Shown one piece after another: positions 52,516-62,776 of a stretch of DNA of 64,000 nt. The DNA lies in contig NZ_CP110128.1 in assembly GCF_028471945.1 (NCBI RefSeq), positions 2,592,501 to 2,656,500 of the forward strand, given 5' to 3'. The position numbers and the translations under genes were made by a program. This DNA comes from Pseudomonas sp. WJP1. Its GTDB lineage: Bacteria; Pseudomonadota; Gammaproteobacteria; Pseudomonadales; Pseudomonadaceae. Under the pieces are notes generated by a model. The model was given only the letters and a program-made list of their open reading frames with translations, did no database searches and had not been told where the DNA came from. The stretch's first letter is position 1; each line of letters opens with the position of its first letter.

Positions 52516-53697
52516 TTAAGCCCGTTCGAGCGCCAAGGCCACGCCCTGACCACCACCGATGCACAGGGTGGCAAGGCCTTTTTTGGCGTCACGCTTGATC
52601 ATTTCATGCAGCAGGGTCACCAGTACGCGGCAACCTGAGGCACCGATCGGGTGGCCGAGGGCGATGGCGCCGCCGTTGACGTTGACCTTGTTCAAGTCCC
52701 ATTCCAGGTCCTTGGCCACGGCCAGGGATTGCGCGGCGAAGGCTTCGTTGGCTTCAATCAGCTCAAGCTGGTCGATGGACCAACGGGCCTTGTCCAGGCA
52801 ACGGCGAGTGGCCGACACCGGGCCGATGCCCATGATTGCCGGATCGACGCCCGCGTTGGCGTAGGCAGCGATTTTCGCCAGCACCGGCAGGCCCAGGGCC
52901 TTGGCTTTTTCGGCGCTCATCAGGATCACGGCGGCGGCGCCGTCGTTGAGCGACGAAGCGTTGCCGGCGGTCACCGAACCGTCCTTCTTGAAGGCCGGCT
53001 TGAGCTTGCCCAGGGATTCGGCGGTAGTGCCGGCCCGTGGCTGCTCGTCGGTGGCGAAGGACAGTGGATCGCCCTTGCGCTGGGGGATCAGGATCGGTGT
53101 GATTTCGTCAACGAAGCGCCCGGCTTCGATGGCGGCCACGGCTTTCTGTTGCGAGGCGGCGGCGAACGCGTCCTGCTGCTCGCGGCTGAGGCTGTATTTC
53201 TCGGCCAGGTTCTCGGCGGTGATACCCATGTGGTAATCGTTGAACGCATCCCACAGGCCATCGCTGATCATGGTGTCGACGATTGGCGCGTTGCCCATGC
53301 GCAGGCCGGTGCGGGCACCAGGCATGACGTAGTTGGCCAGGCTCATGTTTTCCTGGCCACCGGCGATGATCACCTCGGCGTCGCCGCAACGGATCGCCTG
53401 GGCGCCCAGGTGCAGGGCCTTGAGGCCCGAACCGCAGACCTTGTTCAGGGTCATGGCCGGCACGGCGAAGGGCAGGCCGGCCTTGATGGCTGCCTGGCGC
53501 GCAGGGTTTTGCCCGGCGCCGGCGGTCAGTACCTGGCCCATGATCACTTCATCGACTTGCGCAGGGTCCAGGCCGGTTTGCGCCAGCAGCTGACGGATCA
53601 CCGCAGCGCCCAAGTCAACGGCGGATACGCTGGCCAGGGAACCCTGGAAGCTGCCAATCGCGGTGCGCGTGGCGGCAACAATGACGACTTCTTGCAT
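52516..53697 (-). CDS. Acetyl-CoA C-acetyltransferase (thiolase)
   Basis: 393 aa. Nucleophile Cys in [12 protein letters not shown] (~res. 88-90), [14 protein letters not shown] with the catalytic His, and a final [13 protein letters not shown] with the second Cys. ATG 53697 with GAGGAA before it. It splits acetoacetyl-CoA into two acetyl-CoA and stands right after scoB, completing acetoacetate use. Confidence 0.92.
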   Translation of the reverse strand: MQEVVIVAATRTAIGSFQGSLASVSAVDLGAAVIRQLLAQTGLDPAQVDEVIMGQVLTAGAGQNPARQAAIKAGLPFAVPAMTLNKVCGSGLKALHLGAQAIRCGDAEVIIAGGQENMSLANYVMPGARTGLRMGNAPIVDTMISDGLWDAFNDYHMGITAENLAEKYSLSREQQDAFAAASQQKAVAAIEAGRFVDEITPILIPQRKGDPLSFATDEQPRAGTTAESLGKLKPAFKKDGSVTAGNASSLNDGAAAVILMSAEKAKALGLPVLAKIAAYANAGVDPAIMGIGPVSATRRCLDKARWSIDQLELIEANEAFAAQSLAVAKDLEWDLNKVNVNGGAIALGHPIGASGCRVLVTLLHEMIKRDAKKGLATLCIGGGQGVALALERA

Positions 53698-53708
53698 GGA
53701 CTGATTCC

Positions 53709-54374
53709 TCACAGGTCACCGAACTGCATTTCCGGTACGTGGTCCGGCACGATCAGTTTACCGGCAGTCTTGGCAACGATTTCTTCGACGCTGACGCCCG
53801 GTGCACGTTCTTTGAGAATGAACGCGCCGTTGTCGATTTCCAGGTAGGCCAGGTCCGTCAGCACGCGCTTGATGCAGCCGGCGCCGGTCAGCGGCAGGCT
53901 GCATTGGGACAGCAGCTTGGACTCACCATCCTTGGACGCGTGGGTCATGATGACGATGATGTTGTCTGCGCCGGCCACCAGGTCCATCGCTCCGCCCATG
54001 CCCTTGACCAGTTTGCCCGGGATCATCCACGAGGCGATGTTGCCTTGCACGTCGACTTCGAAGGCGCCCAGCACGGTCAGGTCGACGTGGCCACCGCGGA
54101 TCATCGCGAAGGACTCGGCCGAGGAAAAGATCGACGCGCCGATGCGCGCGGTCACGGTTTGCTTGCCGGCGTTGATCATGTCGGCATCGATGGTGTCTTC
54201 AGTCGGGAACGGACCCATGCCCAGCAGGCCGTTTTCCGATTGCAGCATGACTTCCATGCCTTCGGGGATGTAGTTGGCGACCAGGGTCGGAATGCCGATG
54301 CCCAGGTTCACGTAGAAGCCGTCCTGCATTTCGCGGGCGACGCGTTGAGCCATTTGTTCGCGGGAAAGTGCCAT
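53709..54374 (-). CDS. scoB: 3-oxoacid CoA-transferase subunit B
   Basis: 221 aa. [15 protein letters not shown], catalytic Glu in [14 protein letters not shown], and [20 protein letters not shown] are subunit B hallmarks. With subunit A it moves CoA from succinyl-CoA to acetoacetate. Starts 36 bases after scoA. Confidence 0.92.
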   Translation of the reverse strand: MALSREQMAQRVAREMQDGFYVNLGIGIPTLVANYIPEGMEVMLQSENGLLGMGPFPTEDTIDADMINAGKQTVTARIGASIFSSAESFAMIRGGHVDLTVLGAFEVDVQGNIASWMIPGKLVKGMGGAMDLVAGADNIIVIMTHASKDGESKLLSQCSLPLTGAGCIKRVLTDLAYLEIDNGAFILKERAPGVSVEEIVAKTAGKLIVPDHVPEMQFGDL

Positions 54375-54410
54375 TGTTGTTATTCCTTCATTCGGTCCGG
54401 GGGCAGGGGA

Positions 54411-55109
54411 TCACTTGCGTACGGTGCGCTGTTCGATGCGCTTCTCGAACGTGCCGCAGATGATCCGGTCGACGTAGATGCCAGGGGTGTGGATCTGCGC
54501 CGGGTCCAGCTCGCCGGGTTCGACGATTTCTTCGACTTCGACCACGGTGATCTTGCCGGCGGTGGCGGCCAGCGGGTTGAAGTTCTGGGCGGTGTGGCGA
54601 TAGATCACGTTACCGAAATGGTCGGCTTTCCAGCCTTTGACGATGGCGAAGTCACCGGTGATGGATTCTTCCATCAGGTACTTGCGGCCATGGAATTCGC
54701 GCACTTCCTTGCCGTCGGCAACCGGGGTGCCGACGCCGGTGGCGGTGAAGAAGGCCGGGATGCCGGCGCCGCCTGCGCGCATTTTTTCAGCGAGGGTGCC
54801 TTGCGGGGTCAGGATGACTTCGATTTCGCCTTTGAGCAGTTGCTCTTCAAACAGCTTGTTTTCGCCGACGTAGGAAGCCACCACTTTGCTGATCTGGCGG
54901 TCGGTCAGCAGCACGCCGAGGCCGAAACCGTCGACGCCGCAGTTGTTGGAAACGACGGTGAGGTCGCGTGTGCCTTTGCGCTTGATCTCGTTGATCAGGT
55001 TCTCCGGAATCCCGCACAGGCCGAAGCCGCCGGCGATCACGGTCATGCCGTCTTCAAGACCGGCCAGGGCTTCCTCGTAGGAACTCACGCGCTTGTCGAA
55101 ACCTGCCAT
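54411..55109 (-). CDS. scoA: 3-oxoacid CoA-transferase subunit A
   Basis: 232 aa from ATG 55109, with AGAGGTG before it. [37 protein letters not shown] and [20 protein letters not shown] are the subunit A motifs. It is the first gene of scoA-scoB-thiolase and divergent from a LysR regulator that may control it. Confidence 0.92.
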   Translation of the reverse strand: MAGFDKRVSSYEEALAGLEDGMTVIAGGFGLCGIPENLINEIKRKGTRDLTVVSNNCGVDGFGLGVLLTDRQISKVVASYVGENKLFEEQLLKGEIEVILTPQGTLAEKMRAGGAGIPAFFTATGVGTPVADGKEVREFHGRKYLMEESITGDFAIVKGWKADHFGNVIYRHTAQNFNPLAATAGKITVVEVEEIVEPGELDPAQIHTPGIYVDRIICGTFEKRIEQRTVRK

Positions 55110-55250
55110 ATGCACCTCTTTTATTCTTTGTGGGCGGCTGGCTAGCCGAATGGGATTGAGTGTCGCGCTACAGGATTCATTTGTTAAGTTGATTTTTAAT
55201 GTTGATTGATAGATAAAACTCAACAATGTAATGCTTTGGAGACAACCACC

Positions 55251-56138
55251 ATGACAGTCAAGCAGATCCGCGCCTTCCTGGCCGTGGCCCAGAGCCTGAG
55301 TTTCGCCGTGGCCTGCGAGCGCCTGCACCTGTCGCAATCGGCCCTGAGCCTGACCATCAAGGCGTTGGAAGAGGGCCTGGGCGGGCGTTTGTTCACCCGC
55401 AACACGCGCAACGTGGCGCTGACCGCCGAAGGCGAATCCCTGGTGCCGCTGGCGCGCCGCCTGATCGCCGATTGGGACAACGCCGAGGACGAGATGCGTC
55501 AGCGCTTCACCCTGCAGCGCGGTCGCGTGACCCTGGCGGCCATGCCGTCGTTTGCCGGCAACCTGCTGCCGCCGATCCTCAAGACATTCCGCGAGCGCTA
55601 TCCGAAAGTCAACGTCACGGTCAACGACGTGATCAACGAGCAGGTGCTGGAAATGGTCCGTGATCGCCAGGTGGAACTGGGCGTGGCATTCGAGCCGACC
55701 ATGAGTTCGTCGCTGCAATTCACGCCGTTGTACATGGATCGCTTCGTGGCGGTGGTGCCCCAGGATTCACCGCTGGTCGAGCTCGATGAAATCGACTGGC
55801 GGACGTTGCTCAAGGAGCCGTTCATCACCTTGCAGCGTCCGTCGACATTGCGGGTGATGCTTGAAGAGCATTTGCAGGCCCGGGGCATGAAGCTGCCGGT
55901 GGAGTTTGAAAGCCATCAACTGGCGACGGTCGGGCGGATGGTCGCCAGCGGGTTGGGCGTGAGCGCGGTGCCGGCCCTGTGCGCGGGGCAGATGCGTGAA
56001 CTGGGGGCGCATTGCATCACCTTGCACGACCCAGTGGTGGAGCGGGCCATCGGGGTGCTGACTTTGCCGGGAGGGGAGCTGTCGGCGGCGGCGCAGGCGC
56101 TGTTTGATGTGCTCAAGGCGCAGGATTTTGCGGTCTAG
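55251..56138 (+). CDS. LysR-family regulator next to the sco genes
   Basis: 295 aa. N-terminal helix-turn-helix [20 protein letters not shown]...[17 protein letters not shown], then an effector domain. Divergent from scoA, with 141 bases between them that hold two GTTGAT copies about 14 bases apart (55188 and 55201) and a TCAAC, so it is the likely regulator of acetoacetate use. Confidence 0.88.
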   Translation: MTVKQIRAFLAVAQSLSFAVACERLHLSQSALSLTIKALEEGLGGRLFTRNTRNVALTAEGESLVPLARRLIADWDNAEDEMRQRFTLQRGRVTLAAMPSFAGNLLPPILKTFRERYPKVNVTVNDVINEQVLEMVRDRQVELGVAFEPTMSSSLQFTPLYMDRFVAVVPQDSPLVELDEIDWRTLLKEPFITLQRPSTLRVMLEEHLQARGMKLPVEFESHQLATVGRMVASGLGVSAVPALCAGQMRELGAHCITLHDPVVERAIGVLTLPGGELSAAAQALFDVLKAQDFAV

Positions 56139-56147
56139 CCTGATCGG

Positions 56148-56999
56148 TCAGCGAGCCAGGCGCTGTGCCAGCAACGGCAGCAACTGCTCGCACGACCCCT
56201 CGATCTTCAAATCCAGCATGTCATCCGCCCGGGTCTTGCCCAGGTTGATCGCCAGCAATGGCTTGCCCTGATCCACCACCGCGCGGCACAGGCGAAACGC
56301 GGAGTACGCCATCAGCGACGAGCCCACCACCAGTAACCCTGCCGCCTTTTCCACCGCAGTCATCGCTTTGGCGGCCGTCTCCTGGGCGACGTTCTCGCCA
56401 AAAAACACCACATCCGGCTTCAGCCGCGCGCCAGAGCAGTGGGGGCAATGCGGGACCTGGAAGCTTGCTTCGAAGGCAGGATCCAGCAGCGTATCGCCAT
56501 CCGGTGCCTGCACCGCGTCCACGCCAGCCAGATAGGGGTTTTGTACTTCCATCAGATGCTGGATCGAATCGCGCTCGCTGCGTTTTCCGCAGTCCAGGCA
56601 CAACACCCGGTGCAGGCTGCCATGCAGTTCGATCACGTCATGGCTGCCGGCCTGGTCGTGCAAGGTATCGACGTTCTGGGTAATGAGTCCGCTGATTTGT
56701 CGATTGCTTTGCAAGCGGGCCAGGGTGTCGTGGGCCACGTTCGGTTGCGCCTGGCGCACTCGCGCCCAGCCGAGCATCGCCCGCGCCCAGTAGCGCCGCC
56801 GGGATTCGGGTGCCGAGAGAAATTCCTGATACATCATGGGCTGACGGCCTCGGCGCACGCCCTGATTGTCGCGATAGTCCGGAATGCCCGACGGGGTACT
56901 GATACCGGCGCCAGTGAGGACGGCGAAGGGCTCGTCGGCCATGAACTGCTGGAGGCGATCGAGTTGTTCATGAACGAGGGAGTCGAGCACGCTTTGCAC
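56148..56999 (-). CDS. SIR2-family NAD-dependent deacetylase
   Basis: 283 aa. NAD-binding TGAGISTPSGIPDYRD, TQNVDTLHDQAG and the catalytic His in ELHGSLHRVLC; zinc site CLDC...CPHC; GSSLMAYSAFRL near the end. The family removes acyl groups from protein lysines. Converges with the LysR gene. Confidence 0.92.
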   Translation of the reverse strand: MQSVLDSLVHEQLDRLQQFMADEPFAVLTGAGISTPSGIPDYRDNQGVRRGRQPMMYQEFLSAPESRRRYWARAMLGWARVRQAQPNVAHDTLARLQSNRQISGLITQNVDTLHDQAGSHDVIELHGSLHRVLCLDCGKRSERDSIQHLMEVQNPYLAGVDAVQAPDGDTLLDPAFEASFQVPHCPHCSGARLKPDVVFFGENVAQETAAKAMTAVEKAAGLLVVGSSLMAYSAFRLCRAVVDQGKPLLAINLGKTRADDMLDLKIEGSCEQLLPLLAQRLAR

Positions 57000-57063
57000 T
57001 CCAAGGTTGAGTGCCAGCAGATTAGCATTTGCCGATCATTGGCTACGATCGCAATGTATCCCT

Positions 57064-57131
57064 TGTAGGAGCACGGCTTGCCGGCGATAGCGATCTTGAG
57101 GGCGCCATCGCCGGCAAGCCGTGCTCCTACA
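57064..57131. repeat. REP inverted pair, 25-bp perfect arms
   Basis: Arms 57064-57088 and 57107-57131, TGTAGGAGCACGGCTTGCCG and its exact reverse complement, with only an 18-base loop. It lies between the sirtuin and methyltransferase genes. Confidence 0.9.
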
Positions 57132-57146
57132 GTATTTGCGCGGTGT

Positions 57147-58193
57147 TCATTTACGCGCTTCAAGGATCAGGTTGAACGGCGTCTCCGTGGCCCGGCGGAA
57201 ACTCGAGAACCCGGCCTCGCTGAACACCTTGCGCAACCGCGCCTCGCCCGCCTGGGCGCCGAGCCCGAGGCCGACTTCCTGGGACAGCGAGTTGGGCGTG
57301 CAGATGAAGGTCGAGGCGGCGTAGAACAGCCGGCCGACCGGGGTGATGTTGTCGTCCAGCGAATCGTTGGCGAACGGCTCCACCAGCAATACCGTGCCGT
57401 CCGGTTTCAACGAATCGTAGGCGTGCTTGGCCGCGCCCACCGGGTCGCCCATGTCGTGCAGGCAGTCGAAGTAGCAGACCAGGTCATAGTCGTCGCCGGG
57501 ATAACTCTTGGCCGTACCCTGGAAGAACCGAGCGCGGCCGGACACGCCACCTTCCTCGGCGCGCTGGGTGGCGACGGTGACGGACGGCGCGTGGTAGTCG
57601 AAACCGACGAACCGCGAGTTCGGGTACGCCTGGGCCATGATCACCGTCGACGCGCCATGACCGCAGCCGATGTCGGCGACTTTGGCGCCTTCTTCCAGTT
57701 TGGCCACCACGCCGTCCAGGGCCGGCAACCATTCGGCGATCAGGTGCGCCTTGTAGCCAGGCCGGAAGAAGCGTTCGGTGCCGCTGAACATGCACGGATG
57801 GTGATCGCCCCAGGCCAGGCCGCCGTCGCCACGCATGGCCTTGACCAGTTTGTCCTTGTCATGGAAGAACGATGCGACCACGCCGATGCCGCCGGCGATA
57901 TAGACCGGCGAGTCTTCGACGGCCAGTGCCAGGGCCTGTTCTTCGGGCAGGCGGAATTGACCGTCGCTGTGTTCCATATAGCCGGAAGCGGCGTGGGCGC
58001 TGAGCCATTCGCGCACCAGGCGCGGGTTGCAGCCGGTCTTCTCGGCGAGGGCTTCGGGCTTGATCGGCTGGCTGTCGGCCATGGCCCGGTACAAGCCCAG
58101 CTCTTCCCCGAGGATGACGTTGGCGAGCATTGCTGCGCCACCCATGTCACCTACCAGTTTGCCCATGAAATCATTGAGTTTGGCCTCGTCCAT
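57147..58193 (-). CDS. SAM-dependent methyltransferase with N-terminal winged helix
   Basis: 348 aa from ATG 58193 (AGGAG before it). The N-terminal ~90 residues form a winged-helix dimer domain (LAEKTGCNPRLVREWLSAHA), and the rest is a class I methyltransferase with VADIGCGHGASTVIMAQAYP and VCYFDCLHDMGDP. Small-molecule O- or N-methyltransferases of this build (Rv2258c-like) exist; substrate unknown. A much longer reading frame upstream of this start is just the antisense of the next gene. Confidence 0.83.
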   Translation of the reverse strand: MDEAKLNDFMGKLVGDMGGAAMLANVILGEELGLYRAMADSQPIKPEALAEKTGCNPRLVREWLSAHAASGYMEHSDGQFRLPEEQALALAVEDSPVYIAGGIGVVASFFHDKDKLVKAMRGDGGLAWGDHHPCMFSGTERFFRPGYKAHLIAEWLPALDGVVAKLEEGAKVADIGCGHGASTVIMAQAYPNSRFVGFDYHAPSVTVATQRAEEGGVSGRARFFQGTAKSYPGDDYDLVCYFDCLHDMGDPVGAAKHAYDSLKPDGTVLLVEPFANDSLDDNITPVGRLFYAASTFICTPNSLSQEVGLGLGAQAGEARLRKVFSEAGFSSFRRATETPFNLILEARK

Positions 58194-58351
58194 CACGTGT
58201 GCTCCTTTTGCAGGATCACAGTCCGGAAGCGTTGTACGCCCGGGCGGTGGTCGTGGGAATGAACAGGAGATCGAGCAGGTCCTGTGTGCATTAAGTCTAG
58301 TTCGCAAGCCGTACGCAGTGGCCTGGAGCGACGAAAATCCCCCAGACCGGA

Positions 58352-58462
58352 CACTGACCCCCTGTAGGAGCGAGCCTGCTCGCGATGGCGTTTTATCATT
58401 CGATGGGAGGTTGCCTGACACGACGCCATCGCGAGCAGGCTCGCTCCTACAGGGGGTCAGTG
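58352..58462. repeat. 39-bp perfect inverted repeat (REP type)
   Basis: Arms 58352-58390 and 58424-58462 are exact reverse complements, with the REP motif GTAGGAGCGAGCCTGCTCGC in the middle and CACTGACCCCC at the outer end. The loop is 33 bases. This is the longest perfect dyad I found in the window. Confidence 0.93.
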
Positions 58463-58490
58463 TTCGGCAGCGCATGTGCATGTATCCCAA

Positions 58491-58515
58491 TGTATCGAGA
58501 CAGCCTCTCGATACA
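58491..58515. promoter_or_regulatory. Perfect palindromic operator candidate
   Basis: TGTATCGAGA - CAGCC - TCTCGATACA, 10-bp perfect arms, 159 bases before the amidohydrolase ATG. The size and symmetry suit a dimeric repressor (TetR, GntR or MarR type) or an activator. No regulator gene is adjacent. Confidence 0.6.
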
Positions 58516-58673
58516 GTCCCCCTCAATTCAAGGCCCCTCACGAACACAGCCCAGACACAAACTTGCGCTGAACTGATCAGGCCGTTTTGGCGCCATTGAA
58601 CCGTGGCGACCAAGACCCTTTCCCAGGTCGCCTGAGCAGGCGGCCGTTTGCTCCTGTCTCCGAGGGGATCACA

Positions 58674-59996
58674 ATGCCTGAATCCAATCTCAACGCCACG
58701 CCGGTCGATCGCCTGCGGGTCGATCGCTACACCAACGGCATCATCGGCCCGAGCCTGCCAATGCTCGGCCCGCTGGCCGACGGCGGCACTCTGATCACCG
58801 GGACGCCGCCAGGTTGCTGGGGGCCGATGATCACGCCCGCTTTCGAGGGCGGCCATGAAGTGACGCAACCGGTGGCCATTGCCGGGGCACAAATCGGCGA
58901 TGCGGTGGCGATCAAGATCAAAAGCATGCGTGTCACGTCGCTGGCCACTTCGTCCGGGGTTATGAGCTTCGTCGAGGGGCGCTACAACGGCGATCCGTTC
59001 GTCTCCAAGTTCTGCGCCAAGTGCGGCACCGAGCACCCGGCCAGCCATGTCGAAGGCATTGGCGAGGACGCGATTCGCTGCAACCACTGTGGCGCCGAAG
59101 TCAGCGCGTTCCGCTTCAGCCATGGTTATGTGATCGTGTTCGACGCGCAGAACCAGGTCAGCCTGACGGTCAACCAGGACATCGCCAACCGACTGGCCGG
59201 CAAAGCGTCCGAGATGTCGGCGCTGCCGGAATTCGCCGCGCAACATTCGATCCTGTCCCTGGCCCGCGCCGATATCCCCGGCGTCGCCGCGCACATGCGA
59301 CCGTTCCTCGGCAACATCGGCACCCTGCCTTCGCGCGACTTGCCCGACTCGCACAACTGCGCTGATTTCGGCCAATACCTGATCAATGCCCCGCACCGTT
59401 TCGGCATGACCCGCGAAGAACTGCACGCGGCCAAAACCGACGGCCACATGGACACCAACTCGGTCCGCGAAGGCTGTGTGCTGATCTGCCCGGTGAAAGT
59501 GCCCGGCGCGGGTGTGTACATGGGCGACATGCACGCCCAGCAGGGCAACGGCGAAATTGCCGGGCATGCCACCGATTGCTCCGGGGAAACCGTAGTGGTG
59601 GTGGAGGTGGTGAAAAACCTGACGCTGGAAGGGCCGATCCTCCTGCAGAACCTCGACGACCTGCCGCCGATGGCGCGGCCCATGAATGCCCAACAGCGGG
59701 CCAGCGTCCGCGCACTGGGCGAGCGTTGGGGCCAGCACGAGGTTGAACAGAGCGGCCCGATCACCTTCATCGGCAGCGGCGAAAACCTCAACCTGGCGGT
59801 GGAAAACGGCCTGCAGCGCGCCGCCAATGTCACCGGCCTGCCGTATGACGAAGTGCTCAATCGCGCCACCATCACCGGTTCCATCGACATCAGTCGCCTG
59901 CCAGGCACTGTGCGCGTGACCTTCCTGTGCCCGATGGACGTGCTCGATCGCATGGGCATCGGTCATCTGGTTCGCGAGAAGTACGACCTGGCGTAA
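58674..59996 (+). CDS. Acetamidase/formamidase family protein with zinc ribbon
   Basis: 440 aa; GAGGGGAT precedes ATG. It has the FmdA/AmdA-like frame (DGGTLITGTPPGCWGPMITP; CVLICPVKVPGAGVYMGDMH; GNGEIAGHATDCSGETVVVV), and an inserted four-Cys ribbon CAKC...CNHC near 118-145. Family enzymes hydrolyse formamide or acetamide to the acid plus ammonia; some act on other amides. The palindrome at 58491 may control it. Confidence 0.82.
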   Translation: MPESNLNATPVDRLRVDRYTNGIIGPSLPMLGPLADGGTLITGTPPGCWGPMITPAFEGGHEVTQPVAIAGAQIGDAVAIKIKSMRVTSLATSSGVMSFVEGRYNGDPFVSKFCAKCGTEHPASHVEGIGEDAIRCNHCGAEVSAFRFSHGYVIVFDAQNQVSLTVNQDIANRLAGKASEMSALPEFAAQHSILSLARADIPGVAAHMRPFLGNIGTLPSRDLPDSHNCADFGQYLINAPHRFGMTREELHAAKTDGHMDTNSVREGCVLICPVKVPGAGVYMGDMHAQQGNGEIAGHATDCSGETVVVVEVVKNLTLEGPILLQNLDDLPPMARPMNAQQRASVRALGERWGQHEVEQSGPITFIGSGENLNLAVENGLQRAANVTGLPYDEVLNRATITGSIDISRLPGTVRVTFLCPMDVLDRMGIGHLVREKYDLA

Positions 59997-60103
59997 TGCC
60001 CGGAGGCGGGTTTGTACCAGAATGTGTACAGACCCGCTGCCGATACAAGCCCTGCTGTTTTCCGTCGGCACGCCACACAGGCCCGATACATCCCTTCGAT
60101 TAA
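59996..60103 (+). other. Short Cys-containing reading frame before the MNIO gene
   Basis: ATG overlaps the amidohydrolase stop (TAATG). It would encode 35 residues, [12 protein letters not shown] and then TRCRYKPCC, with Cys at 10, 15, 20 and 21. There is no signal peptide, no own ribosome site and the third-base GC is lower than in neighbouring genes. As MNIO enzymes act on Cys peptides I record it, but I think it is more likely chance. Confidence 0.15.
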
Positions 60104-60140
60104 CTGTGATGACGTTCTGACAACCCTTGGAATCGACATC

Positions 60141-60980
60141 ATGCAAACCCAAGTCACTTCAGCCAAGGCCAGCGCCGGGCTCGGCCTGCGTCGCGGTTTA
60201 ATCAAGGACCTGCTGGCCGCGCCGGCAGGCCATTTCGATTTTCTCGAAGTCGCGCCGGAGAACTGGATCGGCATCGGCGGTGCCCATGGCGCAGCGCTGC
60301 GAACCCTGGCCGAGCGCCATCCGTTGTCCTGTCACGGCTTGTCCCTGTCCCTGGGGGGACCGTCGCCGCTGGATGTCGAATTCCTGCAAGAGGTGCGGGT
60401 TTTCCTCGACCACCACAACGTGCCGCTGTACAGCGAGCACCTGAGCTATTGCAGCGATGACGGTCACCTGTATGACCTGTTGCCGCTGCCCTTTACCGAA
60501 GAAGCGGTGCATCACGTCGCCGCGCGCATCCGTCAGGCCCAGGACATTCTCGGCCGCCGCCTGGCGGTGGAAAACGTCTCCTACTACGCGGCACCGCAGC
60601 AGGACATGGACGAAGTAACGTTCACCAACGCCGTGCTGCGCGAAGCCGATTGCGACCTGTTGCTGGACGTCAACAATGTGTTCGTCAACTCGATCAACCA
60701 CGGTTTTGACCCGCATGCTTTCCTGGACGGAATCGATGCGAACCGTGTGGTGGCCATGCACATTGCCGGACACTTCGATGAGTCCGACACCTTGAAAATC
60801 GACACTCACGGCGCTTCGGTCAAGCCGGCGGTGTGGTCGTTGCTGGCCCAGGCCTATGCCCGATTCGGCGCGCAACCGACCTTGCTCGAGCGTGATTTCA
60901 ACTTTCCGGTGTTTTCCGAGCTGGTCGCCGAGTTGCAGACCATTCGCCGGTTGCAAACCGAGGAGGTGAACCGTGGCTAA
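60141..60980 (+). CDS. MNIO family iron enzyme (DUF692, BufB/HvfB-like)
   Basis: 279 aa. His, Asp, Glu and Asn clusters typical of the TIM-barrel DUF692 family are present: [63 protein letters not shown] and [13 protein letters not shown] enzymes use two or three iron atoms to remodel Cys in peptide precursors (bufferins, methanobactin-like RiPPs). It overlaps its DUF2063 partner by 8 bases. No clear precursor with a signal peptide is present next to it. Confidence 0.87.
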   Translation: MQTQVTSAKASAGLGLRRGLIKDLLAAPAGHFDFLEVAPENWIGIGGAHGAALRTLAERHPLSCHGLSLSLGGPSPLDVEFLQEVRVFLDHHNVPLYSEHLSYCSDDGHLYDLLPLPFTEEAVHHVAARIRQAQDILGRRLAVENVSYYAAPQQDMDEVTFTNAVLREADCDLLLDVNNVFVNSINHGFDPHAFLDGIDANRVVAMHIAGHFDESDTLKIDTHGASVKPAVWSLLAQAYARFGAQPTLLERDFNFPVFSELVAELQTIRRLQTEEVNRG

Positions 60981-61740
60981 GCGCTCGCTGCACGAACAGC
61001 AAAACAGCATGGGTCTTTACTTGCGTGATCCGGAGCGCTACGCGCCGCCGCCGGAAATGGACCCGGCGCGGGCACAGGTTTATCGCGACCTGATGTTCGC
61101 CAACCTGTCTTCTTTGATCAGCGGCACCTTTCCGGTATTGGTGAAGATTCTCGGCGATGAGCAATGGCGCAAACTGGTGCGCATCTTCCTGCGTGACTAC
61201 CGCGCGCACACGCCGAAATTCGGCGAAATCGCTGAGGAGTTCGTTGATTTTCTGGCCTCTGAACCCCCGGCGCTGGCCGCAGGCAAGTGGCCGGCGTTCA
61301 TGATCGAGCTGGCGCACTACGAATGGGCGGAAATGGCCCTGCAACAATCCGAAGACGAGCCGTTGCCCCTCGGCGATGCTGATTTGTTGCTCGATCGTCC
61401 GTTGCGGGTTTCGCCATTGGCCTGGCCCTTGGCGTATGCCTGGCCGGTGCAATTGGTCGGGCCGCACTATCAGCCTGATACACCGCCGAATCAGCCGACA
61501 TTGTTGTTGGTGCGTCGGGACCTGGATTTCAGCGTGAAGTTTTCCGAACTGAGCCCGTTGGCGTGGCGGTTGTTGCAGAGAATTGACCAGTTCCCGAAAC
61601 TCGATGGACTTGGGCAACTGCAAGGCCTGGCGCAGGAAGCGGGCGCGGCCGACACCGAGTCTTTTGTGCGCAACGGTCTGGGATTGTTGCGGCAGTTGCA
61701 TGCCGAGGCGGTAGTCGGGATCGCCGATCGGGTGCATTGA
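60973..61740 (+). CDS. DUF2063 partner protein (BufC/HvfC-like)
   Basis: 255 aa. The N-terminal ~100 residues ([32 protein letters not shown]) fit the DUF2063 "putative DNA-binding" domain, which in RiPP loci is the MNIO partner that binds the precursor. The C-terminal ~150 residues hold a second beta-rich domain ([20 protein letters not shown]). It starts inside the MNIO gene. Confidence 0.85.
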   Translation: MAKRSLHEQQNSMGLYLRDPERYAPPPEMDPARAQVYRDLMFANLSSLISGTFPVLVKILGDEQWRKLVRIFLRDYRAHTPKFGEIAEEFVDFLASEPPALAAGKWPAFMIELAHYEWAEMALQQSEDEPLPLGDADLLLDRPLRVSPLAWPLAYAWPVQLVGPHYQPDTPPNQPTLLLVRRDLDFSVKFSELSPLAWRLLQRIDQFPKLDGLGQLQGLAQEAGAADTESFVRNGLGLLRQLHAEAVVGIADRVH

Positions 61741-61744
61741 GCGT

Positions 61745-62776
61745 TCAACCCCAGGACGCCAGCCAATCCGGCGGGCACGGATGAGTCGCATAAAAGTGGC
61801 GCATCTGCGCCAGATCACGGGCAAACCAATCGCTGACCCATTGGCTGTATTGCCCCTGCGCCGAATACTGGATAGTGGGCTGCTCAAGGCTGTCGAACAG
61901 CGCTTGTGCCGCTTGCATGCCGCTCATCAAGGCCTTGAGTACCCCATGGGAAGCCGCAGGGTCGAGCAGACTGGCCGCATCGCCCACCATGAAGTAACCC
62001 GCACCGGCCGGCGCCGTGCTCACGCGCCAAGTGACATCGGCACCCAGAACCGGACCTGATGAGGGTAAGCCGCGCAACGCTTCGGGCACGGCATGGGGAG
62101 TAGACTTGCCCTCGGCAAAACACAGGCGCGTCCAGTGCAGCAATTGATCCTGGACGTTTGCCACCCATGTCCAGCCGTCGGGGTCGGCCAACAGGTGCGG
62201 GGCATATTCATAAGGTTCGAGACAGCCTTGCAGATAACCGTACCGGGCTACCAGCAGCGGTGAACAGCGCCGAACGCTCAGGCGGTGTTGGCGACTCAGC
62301 CAGCCCGCGGCACCGCTGGCATCGATCAGGTAGGTACTCAACAGAGGGCCCTTGTCGGTTTCCACGCCTATCACCCGCCGGTCATGGGTGAGCAGGCGCC
62401 GGGCCTGGCATGGTTGCAATACACTGACCCCAAGCGTCGCAGCCCGCTGTAGCAACGCCGTGTCAAGCGTTGCTCTGGCGACGTGAAAACCCTGCCAGGT
62501 GCCGCCACTGTCACCGCCAAAGTCGTTGAAGCGAAGCGGACCGTTCCACTGTACCCAGTGTCCGGAAAAGCGCACCACGCCTTGAGCAGAAAAGGTCGGG
62601 ACCCCGAGTTGCTGCAGCAAGGGTTCGATGCCCGGGTGCAGGCTTTCCCCAGGACGAAACCGTGGAAACCTTTCGCGCTCGAGCAGCGCCACCCGCAAGC
62701 CGCGTTGTGCACAGCTGATCGCTGCCGCGCAACCTGCCGGACCGCCGCCGATCACCACGGCATCAAAGGGCTTCAA
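61745..62776 (-). CDS. FAD-dependent oxidoreductase, halogenase/LodB-like
   Basis: 343 aa. FAD motif GGGPAGCAAAISCAQRGLRV, FRPGESLHPGIEPLL, and MVGDAASLLDPAASHGVLKA. It resembles the flavoprotein group of tryptophan halogenases and LodB/GoxB, whose members install protein-derived cofactors. The motif WxWxIP of halogenases is not seen. It overlaps the upstream gene by 14 bases and is probably translated with it. Confidence 0.78.
   Translation of the reverse strand: MKPFDAVVIGGGPAGCAAAISCAQRGLRVALLERERFPRFRPGESLHPGIEPLLQQLGVPTFSAQGVVRFSGHWVQWNGPLRFNDFGGDSGGTWQGFHVARATLDTALLQRAATLGVSVLQPCQARRLLTHDRRVIGVETDKGPLLSTYLIDASGAAGWLSRQHRLSVRRCSPLLVARYGYLQGCLEPYEYAPHLLADPDGWTWVANVQDQLLHWTRLCFAEGKSTPHAVPEALRGLPSSGPVLGADVTWRVSTAPAGAGYFMVGDAASLLDPAASHGVLKALMSGMQAAQALFDSLEQPTIQYSAQGQYSQWVSDWFARDLAQMRHFYATHPCPPDWLASWG

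Larger units (their letters stand above)
58194..58673. other. Divergent intergenic region with two dyads
   Basis: 480 bases. Holds a long perfect inverted repeat (58352-58462) and, closer to the amidohydrolase gene, a 25-bp palindrome (58491-58515), both listed separately. No gene. Confidence 0.65.

Noticed and set aside
57147..60152. 1001-residue frame on the - strand
   Set aside because: Only the last 348 residues are a real methyltransferase; the rest is antisense to the amidohydrolase and intergenic DNA.
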